From Bolinopsis microptera (taxonomy: Eukaryota; Ctenophora; Tentaculata; Lobata; Bolinopsidae), in NCBI RefSeq assembly GCF_026151205.1, contig NC_087084.1, positions 13,109,453 to 13,173,452 of the forward strand: a DNA stretch of 64,000 bases. Reading direction: 5' to 3'. The notes under the pieces are model-generated. The model did not search any database. It saw nothing but the letters and a program-made list of their open reading frames with translations, and was not told the DNA's origin. Positions within the stretch are counted from its first letter, which is position 1, and each line of letters begins with the position of its first letter. The position numbers and the translations under genes are program-made. Below are positions 12,342 through 23,977 of the stretch, one piece after another.

Positions 12342-12755
12342 TATTGTACTTAGTTTCAGCTTTGTAACCCGGACACTGTATTGAACTTAGTTTCAGCTTT
12401 GTAACCCGGACACTGTATTGTACTTAGTTTCAGCTTTGTAACCCGGACACTGTATTGTACTTAGTTTCAGCTTTGTAACCCGGACACTGTATTGTACTTA
12501 GTTTCAGCTTTGTAACCCGGACACTGTATTGTACTTAGTTTCAGCTTTGTAACCCGGACACTGTATTGTACTTAGTTTCAGCTTTGTAACCCGGACACTG
12601 TATTGTACTTAGTTTCAGCTTTGTAACCCGGACACTGTATTGTACTTAGTTTCAGCCTTGTAACCCGGACACTGTATTGTACTTAGTTTCAGCCTTGTAA
12701 CCCGGACACTGTATTGTACTTAGTTTCAGCTTTGTAACCCGGACACTGTATTGTT
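12342..12755. repeat. 37-bp minisatellite, right part, about 11 copies
   Basis: This is the continuation of the array at 10033-10459, interrupted by the inserted element. Two adjacent units share CAGCCTTGT in place of CAGCTTTGT, and one early unit has TTGAACTT. Confidence 0.95.
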
Positions 12756-14410
12756 GTGGCCGGATATATTTACTATAATATTATACCCGGATATATAGTA
12801 TATACTATATTTACTATAATATTATACACTATATTATAGTTATTCTATCATTAATTACCATTTCCTGTCTAAATTACTTGGTGTCACTTTCCCAACTGTC
12901 TCATAATGTTATAATTATCAAAATGTAATCTTTTAATATTATGCTTTAAATTATGTTCAGTATCATGTATTATTTTGCCTATAATAATAATTTACTTACC
13001 TTTTGGTCAAAGCAATACACACAGAAATTAGCAGTAATAAATATCGTACAGTTATGATAACTATTTAATAAGTAGTGACCCTCAGTTTACAAGGTGTACA
13101 CAGTACAGTACAGTCATCCACTGTAATAAACTTTTATATTATGAGAGTGAGTATCTATAAAGTGTTATGGAACTTAGGAATATTATAACATATTATCCGC
13201 ATAATAATACCCTTATAATATACTTTGTGTAATATAATAATAGCATAATGAATAATTAGCATAATAATAATATTTTGAGGTTTTATAGCACCCCAGCTCG
13301 ATCAGCTCATTCAATGGAACTAATTTTATCGCTGCAAGTTCAGCAAAGAGCTGTGAGTGTGCACATATTATTATATATAATTGTGTTTCTTATCGTGGTA
13401 ATAAAATGGTAGACTTTGTAACACGTATAAATTTTATACGAATATCGTGTCTTATTTTAATATACATGGTGAACATATGTGCCGTGAAACATGCAGCTGG
13501 TCAATGATCGGTCATGTTGTGTTGCATGTTTATAGTGCTGTGTTAAAAACTATAAATTCGCTTTTTATGAACTAGTGTTGAGTTTATGATAACATTTCTG
13601 TTAATTATGTTGCATTCTGGGTATATAATTGACACTGTAATTGATTGTCTCCGTTTAAAATTATACGGACAATTATTATTATCATCCATTAAAATGAGAG
13701 AATTAGACTAAAAGCAGATTATAATTTACAATTGCAGTCAAGGGTGTACAAATTTCTCGGCATAATGCGAATATTTAGTTTCACCAATAATATAACTGAC
13801 AGGAAATACAATTTGATACGTGGTGTGACGTCATCACCTAGCGTTAACCTATTCTGAGGCATAATGGTAATTGGTATTAATTAAAGTAATTTGCGTCTTT
13901 TCGGCAAGAAATTAAAGTTTACAGTAATGCCTTGCTCTGTTAATTATCACTGTACAGTAATGCCTTGCTCTGTTAATTATCTGCATCAGCCCATGTTATA
14001 TTTGACTTCATTTGGCAAGTGACAGCTATTGACCAATCAACAGGCGACCAATCAAGAGTTTAGTCACGTGATACAACAAACTAACATCAGCCCCGGCTCC
14101 CCACACTTAGTTATACATTACTAGGTACACATCCTTAATGTTCTTGGCAGAAAATAGTAAAAACAATTTTTCTCTTGTACAATTACCAACATCCCCCCCA
14201 GGGCCGGCTCCCCACCCTTAGTGTACAATTACCAGGGGCTCAGAACCCGCTTAACGTACATTTGAAATGTACTTTAAACCTAAAACCACCCTTAAACCTA
14301 AAACCACTCTTCAGTGAGAACACTTAGAACTAAAAACTGCTATACTCTGAATGTATGGGTTCCCCCAAATTATACCCTCTCAATTAAACGAATTACCTCA
14401 TTGTAGAAGG
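12756..14410. other. Very AT-rich stretch, no gene recognised
   Basis: About 12767-12840 is a run of ATATATTTACTATAATATTA-type repeats able to fold on itself. A 33-bp direct duplication (CAGTAATGCCTTGCTCTG...) occupies about 13923-13980. One CRE palindrome TGACGTCA is at 13826-13833. At about 14030-14072, two CCAAT boxes sit next to TCACGTGA, a motif pairing that recurs in the window. Confidence 0.5.
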
Positions 14411-15110
14411 TGTGGTTCTGTACTGTTAACGGTACTGACCGTACAGTTAACGGTACAGACCACACTCTGTTAACGGTACAGACCACACTCTGTTAACTGT
14501 ACAGACCACACTCTGTTAACTGTACAGACCACACTCTGTTAACTGTACAGACCACACTCTGTTAACGGTACAGACCACACTTTGTTAACTGTACAGACCA
14601 CACTCTGTTAACTGTACAGACCACACTCTGTTAACTGTACAGACCACACTTTGTTAACTGTACAGACCACACTTTGTTAACTGTACAGACCACACTCTGT
14701 TAACTGTACAGACCACACTCTGTTAACGGTACAGACCACACTCTGTTAACGGTACAGACCACACTTTGTTAACTGTACAGACCACACTCTGTTAACTGTA
14801 CAGACCACACTCTGTTAACGGTACAGACCACACTCTGTTAACGGTACAGACCACACTTTGTTAACTGTACAGACCACACTCTGTTAACTGTACAGACCAC
14901 ACTCTGTTAACGGTACAGACCACACTTTGTTAACTGTACAGACCACACTTTGTTAACTGTACAGACCACACTCTGTTAACGGTAAAGACCGTACAGTTAA
15001 CAGTACTGTTAACGGTACAGACCGTACAGTTAACAGTACAGACCGTACAGTTAACGGTACAGACCGTACAGTTAACGGTACAGACCGTACAGTTAACGGT
15101 ACAGACTGCA
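14411..15110. repeat. 23-bp / 21-bp minisatellite built on GTTAAC and GTACAGAC
   Basis: From about 14440 to 14990 the unit is 23 bp (GTTAACTGTACAGACC then ACACTCT), about 24 copies with C/T and G/T variants. At both edges it changes to a 21-bp form in which GTACAGTTAACGGTAC is nearly palindromic. Each unit thus carries GTTAAC flanked by GTAC-type half-sites. Confidence 0.92.
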
Positions 15111-16380
15111 CTCTGTACAGACTACACACTAAATGTAGAGTAAACTGGCTTCACTGTGCACCTAATTGGACTATAATTAAAGAGGCCGCTATTTTCAGAT
15201 GTTAGGGACATTACAATAAGGACAATGTAACATGTATATAATTGTGTTAAGACTTACAGAGCTGTCAGTGTTTGCTGACCTGCCAGGTAACTAACAGATC
15301 AAATGTCACAGACACAATCCTGCTGTTCAAAGTTAATGAGGCGTCTCATTACCATCTATTTTACGGAATTTAGCACTGGTTAAACATCCTGAACAAACAC
15401 AGAATGTGATTATTAGAATGATTGGAATGGTTAACCATGTTTTTGCTATTTAAACTATTTAAACAGACGTCTCCCGAGTACCTACCAATCTGAACTAGAC
15501 AAATCATTACAATTTACATATTGTTAGAAGTGTTGTTATTTTGATGAAGTAGACAAAGTTAACTAATGGGGTCTATGCTAATTACTAATGGGGTCTATAC
15601 TAATTACTAAAGGGGGCTACACCGTGCTAAACAGTTATCACTCCATTTAATATGCCGAAAATGTTTCCAAAGCGCAGATCTCATTTGTAAACTCATGTAA
15701 ATCAGTCAGTGATTTGAATGATTCGATTTTTTGGGCCAGCAGCCGAATCATGCAGCTCAAAATCGTATGATCGTAAAATCATATGATCCTGATTGACAGG
15801 GAAACCCTGCTTCCCCCTAAAAATCCCGGTAAGATTTTACTGCAAAAAGTATGTTTTTACTACACATTACCATTCTCTGGACAAGGCTTTCTCTCTGCTA
15901 ATAACGTGACGTAGTAGTTAACAGTTGATATTACCACAGTTAAATGGTTTTATTAACTTCTGCCATGGTCTATCCAGAAGTTTCCATATCTCTGATCAGA
16001 CAATATTTACACACCAGACGTTTTAAGTTCCTTCTTAGATCCTGATCCCCATCCTACTCAGTGAGTATTGAGTAGTTGCAACTCCATCAGTTGGAATACA
16101 CGGACCACAAAGTAATCATGTCATCTGTGTTAATGATTGGTTGTCGCTTGGTTTCCCAAAGAGTGTTCAACTGCAATCAAGCAGGATTTCCATCAATATA
16201 ATATATTATAGGTAAACCTTCTGGCGAGTAGCTGTAATACCCTTGAATACTTAGTTGAGCTTATCAGTGATTTGCGCATATTGTAGAATCTATATTCTGT
16301 TAGATTCCTTCTGTTAGGATATCATTGTCTTTCAAGAAGTATGAACAAGAATTAACATAGCTAAAAACGATTAATGTGAT
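15111..16380. other. Noncoding stretch, no gene recognised
   Basis: A 25-bp unit containing TAATGGGGTCTATGCTAATTAC is repeated about three times with drift at 15565-15615. I see no splice-bounded exon. Confidence 0.5.
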
Positions 16381-16381
16381 A

Positions 16382-16683
16382 GGCCGGCCGGGAATTTGCC
16401 GGCCGGGAATTGGCCGGGGCTGGCAATTTTCTTTAAAATGGAATTAAGTTAGTTTACTTTCGTTCTATTTCATTTATGATTGCTTTTACTTTAATTTGGA
16501 TTGATGAAATTGTTATCATGATCATGATGGTTTAAACACAATTTTCTATTTATAAATATATGTTTAAAATAAACAGTAATTAAGATGTCATCTAAGTCAA
16601 CTCTTCAACAATCCCCGGCCGAAATTGTAAATTGACCGGGGCCGGGAAAAAAAGCCTGCCCGGGCGCCGGGAATCCCGGTCGT
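16382..16683. mobile_element. Degenerate element with GC-rich GGCCGGG termini
   Basis: Two GC-rich blocks (about 16382-16428 and 16613-16680) containing CCGGCCGGGAATT, GGCCGGGGC and CCCGGC stand out from an AT-rich region. They are partly inverted with respect to each other around a 180-bp AT-rich core. This looks like the ends of a decayed DNA transposon or MITE. No target duplication or coding capacity is visible. Confidence 0.35.
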
Positions 16684-17042
16684 TTACTCCACATAAGGTG
16701 AAAACTAGGGTAGATGGGTAATTCATGCAAAAGATTTGACCATAAAAAGTGGGATGGTGACGGTAAATTCTCAATAAATCTAACGAAGAATTCTTAGTAA
16801 ATCTCAACTATGGGTACACAATTTTTGCCGAAGCAACATGAAATGAGTTGCTCAGTTTTTAATGAAAATTCTAAGAATTTTCCTACCAGCAGTAAAGTCT
16901 ATATTTATTATATTATATATAAGTACAATTATATAATGCAGTATTTACTTTATTACATACATGTGTATAGATCTGTATTAGATCACAGTTAAAAATCAGC
17001 ATTCGATGATCTCATTCCTCTACCTGACTTGACTTACTTGAC

Positions 17043-17225
17043 TTAAGGCGGGTAATATTCCCGAGATCCATTGACAACAGTTCTCCACAGCTTTCCGTCC
17101 TCCATCAGTCTAGCTATCTCATCTACTGACTTCAGCCCAGTATCTGCTTTGAGGTTATCTAGAAGTGTTAAGTAAGGTCGCCCCCTGTTGGCTGTTAGTT
17201 TGCCCATGACTCGGCTTCCAGAGGA
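17043..17225 (-). pseudogene. LINE (non-LTR retrotransposon) ORF2 C-terminal remnant
   Basis: A 60-codon open segment ending in TAA encodes the familiar tail after the reverse transcriptase region of LINE ORF2 proteins: NRGRPYLTLLDNLKADTGLK, then VDEIARLMEDGKLWRTVVNG, ending SREYYPP. The RGRP...L..L..D.GL...DEI..LM.D...WR..V pattern is characteristic. A stop (TGA) lies directly upstream in frame at 17228-17226, so only a truncated tail survives. The same tail, diverged, is present in the LINE fragment at 31.8-32.4 kb. Confidence 0.75.
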
Positions 17226-17524
17226 TCATTCCTCTAGCTGCATGACTAGTCATGTGACGTATGGTTATATTCGTGTTATCGCTACATATTACATTATTGC
17301 ATCTTATTATTTTATTACATCTTACATTATTTGATTTTATTACTTTATCAGATATTAGATTATTACATTTGTTATTCTATTACATTTAATCTTTATTAAG
17401 ATCTTCTCGTGACGCACATTAATTAAATTCGCATTCACGCTGCAACCTATCGTTGTAGACGTTGTACGATATTATATGACACTGTGAACCCTGATAAAGT
17501 TTATAAAAATAAACCTTTTATATT

Positions 17525-17705
17525 AATATTAGATTGTAAATTACATACTTACCCATTTGTAGGGACTCTTAACTTTTTAAATTAATAAAATATTAGATTA
17601 TCAATTGAACACTAACTCATTTTTAAGGGCTCTTAAGTCTTAACTTTTTAAATTAATACAATATTAGATTATCAATTAAACACTAATTAATTTCTAAGGG
17701 CTCTT
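17525..17705. repeat. Degenerate tandem repeat of about 65-75 bp, three copies
   Basis: Each copy contains AACTTTTTAAATTAATA, ATATTAGATTATCAATT, CACTAA and AAGGGCTCTTAAG, with the first copy most diverged. The last copy overlaps the end of the small open frame at 17694-17864. Confidence 0.75.
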
Positions 17706-17864
17706 AAGTTTCAACCGGTACCAGTACCAGTTACCACCAGTTCTAAAATTAGAAATCACCTCATGGATAGGAAAACTTAAATGAGGAGGGATGTCTGCCA
17801 AAAGATCAATAATCTTCTTAGGATACCCCTTCAGTACATCTACATTGTAGTGTACTGTGAACAT
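17694..17864 (-). CDS. Small unrecognised ORF or terminal exon
   Basis: From the ATG at 17864-17862 this reads 56 residues to TAG. It has coding-like composition in an AT-rich context, for example YPKKIIDLLADIPPHLSFPI followed by HEVISNF and GGNWYWYRLK. A splice acceptor TATGTTCACAG lies just after the ATG, so it could instead be a terminal exon. Upstream in frame is a TAG. The stop falls in the last copy of the neighbouring degenerate repeat. I do not recognise the family, and it could be a fragment of a mobile element. Confidence 0.3.
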   Translation of the reverse strand: MFTVHYNVDVLKGYPKKIIDLLADIPPHLSFPIHEVISNFRTGGNWYWYRLKLKSP

Positions 17865-17939
17865 ATTACTATTAACTATCACATCACAGGGCACCCTCTA
17901 GCTCTCTCTAGCTCTCGTACCGACCACCTCAGATGTCTG

Positions 17940-17960
17940 TATTAAAGTCACGTGACCGCG
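17940..17960. promoter_or_regulatory. GTCACGTGAC palindrome next to a GC-rich patch
   Basis: The perfect 10-bp palindrome GTCACGTGAC matches the bHLH-zip (TFE/MITF-type, CLEAR) consensus and is followed by CGCGCCGCC. It lies upstream of the minus-strand ORF at 17694-17864. Function is inferred from the motif only. Confidence 0.3.
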
Positions 17961-19440
17961 CCGCCAGCTCATTAATCTTCACACTCACAATGATTAAATA
18001 CACTAATATAGTTATTGCTGCTTGTACACTGTGATCACACAAATGAAAATACAGTACATTTTGTACATTTCTTGAGCTTATTGTACATGTTGTGTGTTCA
18101 CAACAAACAATATCGTTATTAAGTTAATGTATCTTGTGTTGTTGAATTATAACCAGTAATGATACGTCTCATACTATATATTTAACAATGCCCTGTTAGT
18201 GGCCAGCACTACTATACTATATATTATACTATAACAATATCTCTAACATTAAATAGGCAATGCGGCATTGACAAGATAATTACCTTTATAATATCGTATA
18301 ATTACTATAAAATTAGCCTGCTAGGATATATGATATAAATTATACATGATAATTCCGGCGACAACGAGACGGCGTGCAATTAACCTTGCATATAATAACT
18401 ACCAGCGGTTATGATGAATAAATAATATTATTGTTAAATACAGGCAATGTTACACTGTGTGGCGTGACATATAGACTATTGCGTGCTTACACATTGACAC
18501 AAACTGTATCACATTGAGTTACAATTGATTTAATAATATTATATATATACATGATTAAAACGATGTAATTCATTGCGTGTAGTGTGTTAGTGCAAACATG
18601 ATGGTAATATAATATTACTGTATATAAATACTTGTGTTGATATTTAGTCGCAATGATTAGAACATTTACACGATGATGTAAACATACCGTAATAATAGCA
18701 GGCTCTCAGGCTCAAGTCACGGACTTTCTTAAATAATTAGGTTACTTGTAATATGAATCACAAATTTCTTCAGAATTTTATAACCTTTAGAAGTCGAGAA
18801 TAACCGTAGAATTCTATTTTGAAAAGTCCAGAATAATCGACCAACTATCAAGAAAGCCTTTGAAGTTACAGATAAGTTAAAATGTCCTATGAGGTTTCTA
18901 AATAATTAGGTAATTTAGACCCAGAGTTATATCTGCCCTTGACAAGATGTACGTGTTTCCTCCCTGCTGCATTTACTCATCAAAATGCTTGGAAGCAGGT
19001 AATTATCATAAAGTGAAAAGTATTTTAAAAGTACTGGTATTGTTGTAACATGTGGTCACACAAGCCGACTTGCATGCTTCACTTTTTAACTCTCATAATC
19101 TCAATTTTCTCAGAGACAATTGTAGTAGTACAGGAAACCAATCATAACATTTAGTGATATTTTAAACCATAAGAGTGCATCTTGGGCGTAGGGCGTAGGC
19201 TCAACGTGTGCTCGTGTTCAAGTTTCAATATGAGAGCACTTAGTAGAGTTAAAATTGAGGCTGGCTTGTAATATTGAACCCTTTCAGTTTACAACGAGTG
19301 ATTAAATTTAATATTTATATTTATTTATTTACTACCTGTAATAATAATAAAGGGCGACGAGACTAATTGGTGAATATTCAATGCACACATCTGGTTGAGG
19401 TATTAGCTGGCGACGAATTAATTTAACAGATTAACTTCCT
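17961..19440. other. AT-rich stretch, no gene established
   Basis: A possible tiny exon at about 18948-18998 (ATGTACGTGTTTCC... ending before a GTAATT donor) reads MYVFPPCCIYSSKCLEA. It has no partner exon that I can join to it. Confidence 0.4.
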
Positions 19441-19516
19441 TTTGTCACGTGGTTAACTCACTGTACACGTGATTCTGTCACGTGGTAGACGCCTCATCAC
19501 GTGATGTCACGTGACT
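19441..19516. promoter_or_regulatory. Cluster of five CACGTG boxes
   Basis: Five CACGTG hexamers fall within about 75 bp, in the contexts GTCACGTGG, ACACGTGA, GTCACGTGG, TCACGTGA and GTCACGTGAC. They are not an exact tandem repeat, unlike the array in the intron at 40.8 kb. No transcription start can be assigned. Confidence 0.4.
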
Positions 19517-20071
19517 GCGTGACCCTGATAACGGTTCTGGTTGAATATACAGTGAGTTTTAACAGACGATTTATATATTTATCCCTTTTAAATACCCTGC
19601 AAGATGTCTCAAGCTTGTCAAATTCAAACTCAATTCCATGGCATTATTATCTTGAGTAACTCAACCAAAACATTGATTATCTGTTTGCCCCGCCACTCTG
19701 CTGATTCCTCAAATGACATCCTTTTATATCCACCAGACTTAAATTTAACTGTCAATTCTGAGACACAATATGATTAGATACATTCGGCAACATGATCTCA
19801 TTCACTGTCAAGATATTGTCAAGATAATGTCAACATTAAGCGTGCAAAGTGACATGTGTCGTGGCGGGATACACCCTCAATTTAAATACGTTTAAATGTG
19901 AAACATGTTTAAATTCCAAAGAATTAATTTAAACCCACCACACGTCATGCTCTTGTCAGGGTTAAGAGATATCATGAACACGCAATATTATATATTATAT
20001 TTTGTAACCCATATTATTGTTAACATCACTGACTCTCTGTGCTCGCACCTGTAACATAATTGTTCCTAATG

Positions 20072-20262
20072 GTTACCATGGCGACACCCAATAAGACAAC
20101 ATTATATCGGTCACATGACAATTATTGGCCAATGAAAGAGCTCAGGAGTATCGGCACACGTGGCGCGTTTCAACCAATGAGAATGAAGAAAAGTGGAATT
20201 ATAACCTATAGCTATGTATAATGTTTTTAAGTGTTGAAGAGAGACTTACATAGATATTAGTG
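20072..20262 (+). promoter_or_regulatory. Candidate promoter: RFX X-box, CCAAT boxes, CACGTG, then a donor site
   Basis: GTTACCATGGCGAC at 20072-20085 fits the RFX X-box pattern RYYNYY-AT-RRNRAC. CCAAT boxes lie at about 20131 and 20174 (GGCCAATGA, AACCAATGAG), with CACGTGGCGCG between them. A possible first exon ends at 20262 before GTAAGG, and a strong acceptor (TATTTTAATTGCAG) ends at 20334. The frame after that acceptor is open (VAVSWAKFVLLPFFTGLRQG...), but a TAG in the upstream exon blocks a continuous reading, so I do not call a CDS. Confidence 0.3.
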
Positions 20263-21410
20263 GTAAGGAAACGGTTATGTTACATTCAACTCAAGAGTAT
20301 AGACTATTACAGCTTATCTGTATTTTAATTGCAGTGTAGCTGTATCTTGGGCAAAATTTGTTTTGCTCCCGTTTTTTACGGGTTTACGACAAGGAAAAGG
20401 CTCCTATCAGGAAAGAGATTATTCAACGTTTCAATGTGACAACATCGTATTCATGATCTCAAATCATTTGTTATAATATAGTAATGTTGAAAGTATTAAA
20501 AGTGTAGCTGTATACAATGTACAATGTACAATATACAATGTACAATGTACAGTGTAGCTGTATACAATGTAAAAGGTTAGTTGTGAACTTGGCTGACACA
20601 ATTTACTACTCTATCAACCAGTGTATTGTATAGAGAACATTATAATGTCACAGTCACTGGACTTCTATTATGTCTTTTAAACGTGTAACAAAATACGTCA
20701 GGGATATAAATATGTTCACAAGGAGGAGGTATTTGTGTAGAGTTTGTGGGATAGTTTGAATATGTGGAGTGGAATCCTAATTGTGGCTCCAGGATACTGA
20801 GCTTATGTCTTGATGATAATCGTTACATTACTTAGCCCAATGAGTCGTTTATTCCCAAGCATTAATTAAGAAATGCTGCGTAATTGTAATGTAATTATTA
20901 AACTTTTGTACAAAATTAAAAGCGTTTTCTTATGATCTAGTAAAGCCTTTGATCTATTTGTTATATATCTGTAATCTGTCTATAAACCCTTGGGACACAA
21001 TTAACATGTATGTTTCGTATTAAATAAAAGAAAGTGTACTGTGCACGATGTACTGTGCTATAAATCTCATTTCAATCTCTCCAGACAAATCAGCCACCAC
21101 CTGCCTTACCTAATTAAATTCTCTGATATACAAGGTGGAGCTCTACATCACACTTTTTAATCATATTACTTCTTTATACACAGAGATAACCCCGCCCCCC
21201 GTATAGAATATGTTCTGTGTGTACTTGCCTTTACTTCATTATGGGAAATACACTATGTTACATTGTTGGTATGAATTATAATTCCGCTCATAACACGTAT
21301 GAGTATTGCTGAAATATAATATGTTAAACATGTTTATAATAATATTTCTCGTGTTTTAAGTGGAGCTTATTTGTACATGTGAAATAGCTCGCCATGGTAG
21401 TACTACGCTA
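20263..21410. other. Noncoding stretch
   Basis: A short TACAATG repeat (about 20513-20572) is present. No gene is established. Confidence 0.45.
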
Positions 21411-22343
21411 TAATGTGGGGGGGGGTCAACCTCATTTTACCTCATGAGGCCAGCCAAAAAAGGCAAAATTGGGATGAGGTAAAATGAGGTAAAATGAGGT
21501 AAATAAATCTAGTTTTCTAAGCCTTTTTTTAGAGACAAAAAAGGTTTATTCGAAGTCATTATACTATAATTCGAGGCTGTGCATGGTCTCCCATGATATG
21601 TAATGGTTTATTAGGGGTGATGTGGTCCCTGGGAAGGGGCATTCCCAGTTTAACCTACTTACTCTCCAAACTTGGGGTAAATAAAACTTCGCATTATAAT
21701 TATTATTTATGAAAAGAAAATTGAACATTTCAATTTCCATGATCCATTAGGATATTGTAAATAGCACTTGCTAAGTTTTGTAAAGGAATTAGCAATAACT
21801 TTAGTGTCACTTGGGCAGTTGCCAATTTATGGGGATATTTCCGCATTGCATGACATGGACCATTTAAATAATATCTTAATTTGATATTGCGATTATCGAG
21901 TCACTCTAAAACAAATTGTGTCTAACTAGACCAAATGTAAACAACAGTTGTGCATGGAAATGGATTGGATATCTACATGAATTTAGTCGAAATTGCATAG
22001 TGAAAGGTCATTTCATAATAAAAATTACTCATATAAACTCATACTTCATACAATTCTAAGTTCTTATGTACATGTTCAATGTTTCGCTGTAGAATAAAGG
22101 GCGGTTCAGAAAACCACCTTTCGTTGAAATAATTAGATATCACCTCTAATTAGTTGCTCTATTATAGGGTCGGGAACAACCAAAAAAATTGTTGTGTCTC
22201 TAAGGTTTCGTATAATACTGACTTGGGCCACGCCCATATTTTTCACCAATTTTTAACAGGTAAAATTCTCTAAATCGTCAATTTAGTCACGAAGGAGTAT
22301 GGGAGGAGTTCTAAATGTGTGCTCCTCTAATATAAACAGTAGG

Positions 22344-22490
22344 AAATGGTTAACTTTAGTCGAGGTTTCAGGTCTCTACAATGTCGGGAAGTTCCTGCAG
22401 GAATTTGCGCATTGCGCTTGAAGCGCAAGATTCACAGCGCCAAAAGCGAAGGTCGTAGAGACATGAGACCTTGACTAAAGTTAACCATTT
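22344..22490. repeat. Nested hairpin inside the left arm
   Basis: AAATGGTTAACTTTAGTC at 22344-22361 pairs with the complementary end at 22473-22490, and the pairing continues through GGTCTCTAC with a few mismatches. The loop contains smaller self-complementary GCGCTTGAAGCGC. The right arm holds the counterpart at 23631-23777. Confidence 0.85.
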
Positions 22491-23630
22491 CATACCATTG
22501 CTATAAGAGTATGCCACTTTCAGAGTCCTGAACACACTCCCATATCTCTTAATCGTCAATTATATGAATTTTACCTGTTAAAATATATCATCTTTAACTG
22601 ATATCAATTTAGTTTAACACTGTTAATTTTTTTAAAAACATAATTCTTCACACCAAACTAACGCACAATATGATAGTATAAAAAAGGAAGGTTTTCCTTG
22701 GATTCCAAATTTAACTTTGATTATATCCTGGCACTGATTATCATTTCTCGATTGTTCTCCATTTTCCAATGCAGTCAGCAAGTTCCAATTAAGGTAGACT
22801 AGGTTTTCGAATCTTTATATTATGTTCAGAAGCAGGCCAGAAGGGGTTGTTACCAGAGGAATATCTTCTTGGAACAAGGGAATTAATGAGGTCTTCATTT
22901 ATAACTCGTCAGTGACAGTCCGGACAGGATGAGCATTGACGAGATCCACTGATTACTTCATAGCTCGTCATTGATAGGATCAGTATTAAATGAGGTCGAA
23001 TGATTACTTCATAGCTCGTCACTAACTGTATCAGCATAACATGACTAACAACTAACGAGGTCCAGTGATCTCTTGCTGATACGTCAAGACAAGATCAGTA
23101 AATAGCTAAAAATATCGAAAAAAATTAGCTTAGAAATTACAGAGTACAAATGCCTTCTTCACAACTAACTCTTCGGCCTCATCTTTTTAAATCACTCATT
23201 CCCTCTGAAACAAGATAATGCTTAGGACTAGGAGGAACTTAGTTAAATTCTTGTATGATTCAGTAAGAGGAAAATTCCTTAGTAAGCTAACATTCTTTTG
23301 TAGGATGTTACCACTTATCATATCTGTTATCCAGCATAATCCCACAACTAGACCCTCTTATTCTTGAGTCTTGACAATGACAGTAGCAATGTACACTATT
23401 TTGATGCTCGGTCCAGGTCTCCAAGAAAACCTTCCTTTTTATATTCTCATATTGTGTGTTAGTTTGGTGTGAAGTATTATTTTCTTTTTTAAAACTAACA
23501 GTGTTAAACTAAAATGATATCAGTAAAAGATGATATATTTTAACAGGTAAAATTCATATAATTGACGATTAAGAGATATGGGAGTGTGTTCAGGACTCTG
23601 AAAGTGGCATACTCTTATAAGAATGGTATG

Positions 23631-23777
23631 AAATGGTTAATTTTAGTCAAGGTCTCATGTCTCTACGACCTTCGCTTTTGGCGCTGTGAATCTTGCGCTT
23701 CAAGCGCAATGCGCAAATTCCTGCAGGAACTTCCCGACATTGTAGAGACCTGAGACCTCGACTAAAGTTAACCATTT
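23631..23777. repeat. Nested hairpin inside the right arm
   Basis: This is the counterpart of 22344-22490, starting AAATGGTTAATTTTAGTC and ending GACTAAAGTTAACCATTT. Small differences from the left copy show that the arms have begun to diverge. Confidence 0.85.
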
Positions 23778-23977
23778 CTTATTGTTTATATTAGAGGAAC
23801 ACACATTTAGAACTCCTTCCATACTCCTTCGTGACTAAATTGACGATTTAGAGAATTTTACCTGTTAAAATTTTTGCCGAGATTTACCTCATTTTACCTC
23901 ATGAGGCCAGCCAAAAAAGGCAAAATTGGGATGAGGTAAAATGAGGTAAAATGAGGTTGACCCCCCCCCCCTAATGT

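Larger units (their letters stand above)
21417..23971. mobile_element. 2.55-kb foldback DNA element with 6-bp target duplication
   Basis: The direct repeat TAATGT flanks both sides (21411-21416 and 23972-23977). The element starts with nine Gs and GTCAACCTCATTTTACC and ends with the complement and eleven Cs. Inside, 22249-22701 and 23420-23872 are near-identical inverted arms around a 718-bp spacer (22702-23419). Each arm carries a nested hairpin and the same 63-codon open frame without an ATG (22559-22368 minus; 23562-23753 plus), so those frames are copies of the arm and not genes. No transposase is seen, so it is non-autonomous. The superfamily is not identified. Confidence 0.85.

Noticed and set aside
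20335-20475. Terminal coding exon starting VAVSWAKFVLLPFF after a strong acceptor
   Set aside because: The only nearby upstream donor (20263) leaves a TAG immediately before the junction in this frame, and no other upstream exon was found.
22368-23753. Pair of 63-residue proteins in opposite orientation
   Set aside because: They are the same sequence in the two inverted arms of the foldback element, start at TTG instead of ATG, and overlap the nested hairpin.
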